Assembly: GCF_039536325.1 (NCBI RefSeq)
Contig: NZ_BAAAYO010000015.1
Span: 1-64,000, forward strand
Source of the DNA: Paenibacillus_AB hodogayensis
Lineage (GTDB): Bacteria > Bacillota > Bacilli > Paenibacillales > NBRC-103111
DNA: 64,000 bases
Reading direction: 5' to 3'
Both the position numbers and the translations under genes were made by a program. Every line of letters starts with the position of its first letter. Position 1 is the stretch's first letter. The notes beneath the pieces were generated by a model. It did not search any database, was not told the DNA's origin, and saw nothing but the letters and a program-made list of their open reading frames with translations. Shown here piece after piece: positions 59,163 through 64,000 of this stretch.

Positions 59163-59344
59163 AACTATTCAATTTTTGTCTTCCAAATTACGAGTCTTTC
59201 TGTTATCCTTTTGTTATCCGCACTGGGGTTTTATGTGTAAAGCTCTAGCGCCCCTTATAAGAAAAAGCTGATAATATCAGCACTTCCCGGCACTGTCAAA
59301 TGAATTCGCGCGCGCGAAACTACATCTGTACGTCTCAATTCGCG

Positions 59345-59405
59345 TTGACTATTATGGGAATGGTTGGTATGATTATTAACGAAAACATTGTCGAATAATG
59401 ACGAA
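59345..59405 (+). promoter_or_regulatory. abrB promoter with tandem Spo0A operator boxes
   Basis: TTGACT (59345-59350), 17-bp spacer, TATGAT (59368-59373). Downstream of the start site lie TGTCGAA (59389-59395) and TGACGAA (59399-59405), 10 bases apart. This matches the B. subtilis abrB operator, where Spo0A~P represses transcription. Confidence 0.85.
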
Positions 59406-59428
59406 AATTTTGAGAGGAGTTTGAACAT

Positions 59429-59692
59429 ATGATGAAATCAACAGGTATTGTCCGAAAAGTTGACGAACTCGGGCGTGTCGTGATTCCGATAGAGCTTCGC
59501 CGTACGCTGGGAATCGGGGAGAAAGACGCTTTGGAAATTTACGTAGACGGAGAGCGCATCATGCTCAAAAAATACGAGCCTGCTTGTATTTTCACCGGCA
59601 ACGCCGACAACCTCGTCTACTTTAAAGGAAAGATGATCAGCAAAGAATGTTTGGCCGAGTTAGCAGAAATTTATAATTCTATGACAAATTAA
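59429..59692 (+). CDS. abrB: Transition-state regulator AbrB
   Basis: 87-residue DNA-binding regulator of growth-phase genes. The N-terminal swapped-hairpin domain is nearly identical to B. subtilis AbrB: KSTGIVRKVDELGRVVIPI, then ELRRTLGIGEKDALEIYVDG. The C-terminal multimerisation part is divergent and short (ACIFTGNADNLVYFKGKMIS). Start at ATG 59429 after GAGAGGAG; the next ATG at 59432 is also possible. Encoded opposite to its neighbours, as in B. subtilis. Confidence 0.95.
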   Translation: MMKSTGIVRKVDELGRVVIPIELRRTLGIGEKDALEIYVDGERIMLKKYEPACIFTGNADNLVYFKGKMISKECLAELAEIYNSMTN

Positions 59693-59768
59693 AAGACAAA
59701 ATCGGAATTATAGGTTATAATAGAACTACGAACAAGTTAATTCTAACCTTTATATATCTCCTCTGTAA

Positions 59769-59813
59769 TCCCCAAGTGCGATGTGATGGCGTTGCGCTTG
59801 GGGATCTTTTTTT
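59769..59813 (+). terminator. Terminator of abrB
   Basis: CCCCAAGTGC/GCGCTTGGGG (one G-T pair) with a loop of about 13 bases, followed by TTTTTTT. It ends just before the stop of the convergent rsmI. Confidence 0.88.
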
Positions 59814-59820
59814 GTTTTCG

Positions 59821-60705
59821 TCATTTTTCAAGCAGAGCGTTGTAGATATCCCTCTTGCTGACGCCCCGATCTGCTGCGGCTCGTTTCATCGCATCCTTGC
59901 GGTCGCCGCTCTCCCGTTCGTATCGTTCCACGTGCTCTTCCAAAGTCAGTTCCGCCCACCAAGCGCCCTCTGCACCGCCCGCTTCCTCCGCTTCGCCGCC
60001 GCGATCGACCACCAGACAATATTCGCCCATCGTTTCTTTATCCGACAGCCATTCCACGCATTCCGTTACCGTCCCGCGTACGATCTCCTCATAGCGTTTC
60101 GTCAGCTCCCGGACCACGGCGACGGAAGCTTGCGGCCACATGTCCCGTATTGTCTCCAGCGTCTTAATCACCCGATGCGGCGATTCGTAGAAAATGAGCG
60201 TTGCCGGCGTCCGGCCGAGCTTGTCCAGCTCCTCCCTCTGCTTCTTGCGCTCTCGAGGCAGAAAGCCGGCGAACAGGAAGCGTTCCGTCGGCAAGCCGGA
60301 CGCAATAAGCGCACATAATGCCGCATTCGCTCCGGGAATCGGCACGACCGGGATACCCGCATCCACCGCGAGACGTACGAGCTCGTAGCCCGGATCGGAG
60401 ATGGCCGGCATCCCGGCGTCGCTCACCAATGCCAACGACTTGCCTTCGCCGAGTATCCGCACAAGCTCCGGACCGCTGGCATGCTTATTATGCTCATGAT
60501 AGCTGAAGAGCCGCGCCTGAATATCAAAATGCGTAAGCAGCTTGCGGGTCTGCCGCGTATCCTCCGCCGCTATGCAATCCACCTCGCGCAGGATACGCAC
60601 GCTGCGGTACGTCATATCTTCCAAATTGCCGATCGGCGTCGCGACGAGATACAGCGTTCCCGTGTTTCGCTGCGGCTCGTAGCTTTTCTGCACCTGCACA
60701 CCCAT
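59821..60705 (-). CDS. rsmI: 16S rRNA (cytidine-1402-2'-O) methyltransferase RsmI
   Basis: Methylates the ribose of C1402 in the 30S decoding centre. Tetrapyrrole-methylase fold: LVATPIGNLEDMTYRSV, CIAAEDTRQTRKLL, SDAGMPAISDPGYELV and PGANAALCALIASGLP. 294 residues from ATG 60705 with GGGGGTGAG upstream; the 22 extra open codons before it lack support. Convergent with abrB, as in Bacillus (yabC). The GIY-YIG gene yazA that normally lies next to it is absent. Confidence 0.96.
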   Translation of the reverse strand: MGVQVQKSYEPQRNTGTLYLVATPIGNLEDMTYRSVRILREVDCIAAEDTRQTRKLLTHFDIQARLFSYHEHNKHASGPELVRILGEGKSLALVSDAGMPAISDPGYELVRLAVDAGIPVVPIPGANAALCALIASGLPTERFLFAGFLPRERKKQREELDKLGRTPATLIFYESPHRVIKTLETIRDMWPQASVAVVRELTKRYEEIVRGTVTECVEWLSDKETMGEYCLVVDRGGEAEEAGGAEGAWWAELTLEEHVERYERESGDRKDAMKRAAADRGVSKRDIYNALLEK

Positions 60706-60804
60706 CCGCTCACCCCCTATGGATAACTTGCTAGTCTGTCGCCATTCTTCATTATAAGCCGTTACTGCCACCGGCAGTTCAGGCGGCTCCGTCGCTCGAA
60801 ACGC

Positions 60805-61581
60805 TCAATCTTTCATTCCCTGGGGAACAAGCTTATCGGCATGACCGTAATACACATCGAGCAGTTCCTGGCAATACCGGTCGCCCTCGTATACGATCAG
60901 CGGCGGCTGCAGCCGTACCTCCGGTTTTCCGTCACGAACCGCTTCGATCAAAACGATGTTTGCTTCTTCTCCAGCGCGCGGGTGAACAAACCGGATACGC
61001 TTCGGCTCCAGACGGTGCTGGCGCATGCCGACTATAATTTCCGTAAGCCGCGAAGGGCGGTGCACCATGGCGACCTTCCCCTTGCTGCGGACGAGCCGGC
61101 TGCAGGCTGCCAGCACCTGGTCCAGTGTACAGTACAGCTCATGCCGGGCCGCCGCGATATGCGGATTCGTTTTGCGGTCGCCTGACGATACTGGCAAGTA
61201 AGGCGGGTTGACGGTGACCAGATCGAACTGGCCGTGCCCGAGCTCCTTGTGAGCCACATTGAGATCGGCTTGCAGAACCGAAATGCGTTCCTCCAACCGG
61301 TTCAGCCGAACGCTGCGGTCGGCCATATCGGCCAGCCGCTCCTGAATTTCCACCGCGACAATCTCTCCGCGGGTGCGGGTTGACAGCAGCAGTGCAACGA
61401 CACCGTTGCCGGAGCACAAGTCGACGGCTCTCGCGCTGGGCGTTACAGAGCAGAAACGGCCAAGCAGCACGGCGTCGAGCGAGAAGCTGAATACATCCTC
61501 GCTCTGAATGATGCGCAGATCATGGGTAAGCAGGTCGTCTATGCGTTCTCCCTCCTGCAGGGACACTTGGGGATTGTCCAA
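60805..61581 (-). CDS. yabB: tRNA1(Val) (adenine(37)-N6)-methyltransferase (YabB/TrmN6-like)
   Basis: 258-residue class I SAM methyltransferase: AVDLCSGNGVVALLLS (motif I), EERISVLQADL, and the N6-adenine catalytic motif NPPY in LVTVNPPYLPV. Family relatives methylate A37 of tRNA-Val. The start is TTG 61581 with AAAGGAG 10 bases before it. Order yabA-yabB-rsmI matches B. subtilis. Confidence 0.93.
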   Translation of the reverse strand: MDNPQVSLQEGERIDDLLTHDLRIIQSEDVFSFSLDAVLLGRFCSVTPSARAVDLCSGNGVVALLLSTRTRGEIVAVEIQERLADMADRSVRLNRLEERISVLQADLNVAHKELGHGQFDLVTVNPPYLPVSSGDRKTNPHIAAARHELYCTLDQVLAACSRLVRSKGKVAMVHRPSRLTEIIVGMRQHRLEPKRIRFVHPRAGEEANIVLIEAVRDGKPEVRLQPPLIVYEGDRYCQELLDVYYGHADKLVPQGMKD

Positions 61582-61610
61582 ATCAGCTACTCCTTTCCGC
61601 CGTCAAGTCG

Positions 61611-61676
61611 AAAAAAACCGTAGAGCCTGGCGTCCGGCGCAAAGCTTCCTTTGCCTTCCGAACCCGTTCTCTACGG
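61611..61676 (-). terminator. Terminator of yabA
   Basis: Eight-base stem CCGTAGAG/CTCTACGG with a long, partly GC-paired loop, followed by TTTTTTT. Lies between yabA and yabB. Confidence 0.72.
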
Positions 61677-61697
61677 CACCCTTCAGCCTGATCGGCT

Positions 61698-62048
61698 TTA
61701 TTTGTTGAGGAACGACAGGCAAAACAGACAATCCTTCTCCGTCCGCAGATGTCCGTAATGCACGTTGCATATATGAAACCCTTCCAGATAAAGCCTGGCC
61801 AAGTTATCGTAGCCTTCCCCGACGGCCGGAATATCTTTGGCCGCTTTCTCCGGCAGATCTTTGACCGGCTCTCCGTCTTCGTGGTCCCGTCTAAGCAGCT
61901 TGCGCAGCTGCTGGTTTTCAATACTCAGTCTTTTGTTTTCCTCAAGCAACTGGACAACCTCTTGCTTCAATGAGCCGATAACCTGATGTATGTCGCCCAT
62001 TTGCTCTTCCAACTGATGCATTTGCGTAAACAAGTCCTTTTTTTCCAC
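61698..62048 (-). CDS. yabA: Replication initiation-control protein YabA
   Basis: Binds DnaA and the DnaN clamp to limit re-initiation. 116 residues: N-terminal leucine-zipper-like coiled coil (about 1-60, with LEEQMGDIHQVIGSLKQEV and LLEENKRLSIENQQLRKLL) and a C-terminal zinc module with the strongly conserved GYDNLARLYLEGFHICNVHY and DCLFCLSFLN. The start is GTG 62048 after GAGGTG; the long frame upstream overlaps ricT in another frame. Confidence 0.95.
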   Translation of the reverse strand: MEKKDLFTQMHQLEEQMGDIHQVIGSLKQEVVQLLEENKRLSIENQQLRKLLRRDHEDGEPVKDLPEKAAKDIPAVGEGYDNLARLYLEGFHICNVHYGHLRTEKDCLFCLSFLNK

Positions 62049-62077
62049 GTTTGCACCTCGAGCGTCCCAACTATCGG

Positions 62078-62881
62078 TTAATCTTGTTCCACCACATCGT
62101 CGCAAGGCATGACCTCGATTTTGCCCCCATCGAACAATTGCACTTTGACTGTGCGGTTCTCTACATGCAAGCCTACCACTTTTCCGTTGCCCATGGATGT
62201 GATAACGACGCAGCCCACCTTCGGCATTTCCTGCTTGCCGCTTTCGTACTGGTCGTGCTCGTATTTCAAGCAGCACATCAGCCGGCCGCAAAGCCCGGAA
62301 ATTTTCGTCGGATTGAGCGACAGGTTCTGGTCTTTGGCCATCTTGATGGATACCGGTTCGAAATCGCCCAGAAACGACGAGCAGCACAGTATGCGGCCGC
62401 AAGGTCCGATTCCGCCCAGCATCTTGGCTTCGTCGCGCACTCCGATCTGCCGAAGCTCGATCCGCGTCCGGAAGATGCCGGCCAAGTCTTTGACCAGCTC
62501 GCGAAAATCGATCCGTCCTTCCGCCGTAAAATAAAAAATAATTTTATTGCGGTCAAACGTGTACTCCACGTCCACAAGCTTCATTTTGAGCTGATGTTCT
62601 TTTATTTTATCATGACATGTCGTCATGGCGCCCCTTGCCGCTTGCTTGTTGTCCTCCACCAGCTTCGCGTCGGTATGGTCAGCTACGCGGATGACTCGTT
62701 TGAGCGGCAGTACCACATCCGATTCGCCAACGGTCCGTTTGCCGATGACGACTCTCCCGTACTCTACTCCACGGGCCGTCTCCACGATAACCGCATCTTC
62801 TTGTGCTATAGGAAGATCCGATGGATCGAAATAATACACTTTACCCGCTTTCTTAAACCGGACTCCTACAACGTCGTACAT
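62078..62881 (-). CDS. ricT: Regulatory iron-sulfur-containing complex subunit RicT (YaaT)
   Basis: Member of the Ric complex (RicA, RicF, RicT) that supports RNase Y-dependent mRNA maturation and Spo0A activation. 267 residues of the PSP1 domain family with conserved cysteines: GPCGRILCCSSFLGDFEPVS and GLCGRLMCCLKYEHDQY. ATG 62881 follows AGGAGGGG. Located between holB and yabA as in B. subtilis. Confidence 0.95.
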   Translation of the reverse strand: MYDVVGVRFKKAGKVYYFDPSDLPIAQEDAVIVETARGVEYGRVVIGKRTVGESDVVLPLKRVIRVADHTDAKLVEDNKQAARGAMTTCHDKIKEHQLKMKLVDVEYTFDRNKIIFYFTAEGRIDFRELVKDLAGIFRTRIELRQIGVRDEAKMLGGIGPCGRILCCSSFLGDFEPVSIKMAKDQNLSLNPTKISGLCGRLMCCLKYEHDQYESGKQEMPKVGCVVITSMGNGKVVGLHVENRTVKVQLFDGGKIEVMPCDDVVEQD

Positions 62882-62901
62882 CTGCTCCCCTCCTGAGAAA
62901 C

Positions 62902-63870
62902 TCATTTGACCCCGATCAGAAACTGTTCCAGCACCAGCTGCGCATTCGCGTTGGAACGCAGACGCTTGCGGGCTTCCACGGCTTGCTCCATGCAGCCGAT
63001 CCAACCGTCCGCATCCCGGGTGAAGGCAGCCTTGACCAGCCAGTCGGACTGATCTATATAGACGATGCTTGACTTTCTTCCGCACGATACATGAATCAAG
63101 TCTTTGAACCATAACATAATCATATCGAACAACGTGTCCAAATGATCGGCAACTTCGGACTTCATCACCTTCTGCTGAACGGAGACAACAAAAGGCTGCT
63201 TGCCAGCCAAGTCCTTCATTAATTGTATCATCACGTTTCTCGTTTCTGCAAACCAATTTATTTGGATGAGCTCGCGGGCCGCCTCTACGCCAGCAGCCAA
63301 TTGGGCAGCGACATGAACAAGCTCGGGAGCAAGCCCTTCGGCAAGCAGCTTCTGTCTAATGCGCTCCGGCGGAAGCGGGAAAAACTGCACCCACTGGGCC
63401 CGAGACTGGATCGTCGGCAGAAGCGCCTGGCCGTTCTGCGTCAGCAGAATGCCGATAATCGGCGATTGCGGCTCTTCGAGAAATTTAAGCAGACTGTTCG
63501 CGGCCTGCGTCGTCATCCGGTCGGCCTCGTTCAATACGTATACTTTCGTGCCCGAGGTCGAGGAGCGGTAAGCAAACTGCTGCTGCAGCTCGCGGATCTG
63601 GTCGATCTTAATGCTCGCGCCGTCCGGCTCGATCCAGTACAAATCGGGATGGTTGCCGTGGGCGAGCTTGCGGCACTCCAGGCATTCCCCGCAAGCGTTG
63701 TCCGCGTTGCGGCTGCAGAACAGCGCCGCGACGAAGGCACGAGCCGTCTCTTTGCGTCCGCTTCCGGACGGACCGGCGAATATATAAGCATGGGACAGCT
63801 TGTCCATGCGCAAGCCGTTTTGCAACAACCGCTTAGCGCGTTCCTGTCCCGGTATCATTTCAAAGTTCAT
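62902..63870 (-). CDS. holB: DNA polymerase III delta' subunit
   Basis: Clamp-loader subunit. 322 residues: AAA+ fold with FAGPSGSGRKETARAF (P-loop region), zinc-finger cysteines CGECLEC, KVYVLNEADRMTTQAANSLLKFLEEP, and TIQSRAQWVQFFPLP. The modified P-loop is typical of delta', which does not hydrolyse ATP. ATG 63870 follows GGAGAG; an upstream TTG at 63885 is less likely. Confidence 0.96.
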   Translation of the reverse strand: MNFEMIPGQERAKRLLQNGLRMDKLSHAYIFAGPSGSGRKETARAFVAALFCSRNADNACGECLECRKLAHGNHPDLYWIEPDGASIKIDQIRELQQQFAYRSSTSGTKVYVLNEADRMTTQAANSLLKFLEEPQSPIIGILLTQNGQALLPTIQSRAQWVQFFPLPPERIRQKLLAEGLAPELVHVAAQLAAGVEAARELIQINWFAETRNVMIQLMKDLAGKQPFVVSVQQKVMKSEVADHLDTLFDMIMLWFKDLIHVSCGRKSSIVYIDQSDWLVKAAFTRDADGWIGCMEQAVEARKRLRSNANAQLVLEQFLIGVK

Positions 63871-63888
63871 ATCGGTTCTCTCCAATGG

Positions 63889-64000
63889 CTAATAAAGCAA
63901 ATTGATCAGCAGCCCGCGAATTTCGCCGACCTTGCCAAGCAGCTCGATTTTGCCTTCTTCCGTCTCGAGCAGGCCGTCCGCCAATTCAATCAGGTGCCGA
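63889..64000 (-). CDS. yaaR: YaaR-like (DUF327) protein, 3' end only
   Basis: The last 36 codons of a gene that continues beyond the right edge of the window. The visible tail is RHLIELADGLLETEEGKI and then ELLGKVGEIRGLLINLLY, typical of the DUF327/YaaR C terminus, and its place just upstream of holB matches yaaR in B. subtilis. The function is unknown. It ends 18 bases before the holB start. Confidence 0.72.
   Translation of the reverse strand, partial: RHLIELADGLLETEEGKIELLGKVGEIRGLLINLLY

Larger units (their letters stand above)
59004..59428. other. Divergent control region between the HD gene and abrB
   Basis: 425 bases with no gene. It contains two sets of Spo0A boxes and the abrB promoter (see those entries). 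TATACT at about 59050 (minus) may be the -10 of the HD gene, but its -35 is poor. Confidence 0.6.

Noticed and set aside
1..64000. CRISPR arrays, insertion sequences, prophage genes, rRNA
   Set aside because: No evenly spaced direct repeats, transposase, integrase, phage structural gene or rRNA sequence was seen on either strand.

Overview
The window is a 64 kb stretch of a Gram-positive, endospore-forming Firmicute chromosome. Gene content and order match the origin-proximal yaaR-to-lysS region of Bacillus subtilis, lying in reverse. Features seen here but not at this locus in B. subtilis (greA before lysS, nadABC between ftsH and coaX, prsA between mfd and spoVT) and the fairly high GC content suggest the Paenibacillaceae (Paenibacillus, Cohnella or a relative). 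That placement is inference; there is no rRNA or other decisive marker. Nearly everything is read from the minus strand. Only three places run on plus: an Ecs-like ABC pair (54860-56808), abrB (59429-59692) and a small unknown ORF (44411-44611).

Reading in the direction of transcription (right to left): the right end holds partial yaaR, holB, ricT, yabA, trmN6-like yabB and rsmI (replication, RNA modification, sporulation signalling). Then come divergent abrB with Spo0A boxes, an HD-domain hydrolase, tatD, the ABC pair, and yabE behind a c-di-AMP (ydaO-type) riboswitch with a terminator. Next are rnmV-ksgA, the spore genes yabG and sspF, veg with two near-consensus promoters, ispE, purR-ridA, spoVG, glmU and ctc (L25). 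The usual prs between glmU and ctc is absent, as is metS beside tatD. The centre carries pth, fin, mfd, prsA, spoVT, yabM, mazG, hup, rqcP, yabP-yabQ, divIC, yabR, tRNA-Met and spoIIE, followed by a vWA protein, a protein kinase, tilS, hpt and ftsH.

After ftsH there is a lineage-specific insert of three genes: an RND transporter, an HlyD-like lipoprotein adaptor and a secreted repeat protein of unknown function. The left third is biosynthetic: nadA-nadB-nadC, coaX, hslO, a peptidyl-prolyl isomerase, cysK under its own regulated-looking promoter, the pabBAC-folPBK folate operon with a small HTH gene and dusB, then greA and lysS.

Regulatory signals readable from the sequence fit known sporulation control: a Spo0A-type sigma-A promoter with a 22 bp spacer at spoIIE, sigma-H at spoVG, sigma-G at spoVT and sspF, sigma-K at yabG, and Spo0A boxes at abrB. 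No CRISPR array, insertion sequence, prophage or rRNA was seen. I found no clearly novel system; the best leads are the plus-strand ORF at 44411-44611, the repeat protein of the RND operon, and the palindrome around the spoIIE ribosome binding site.
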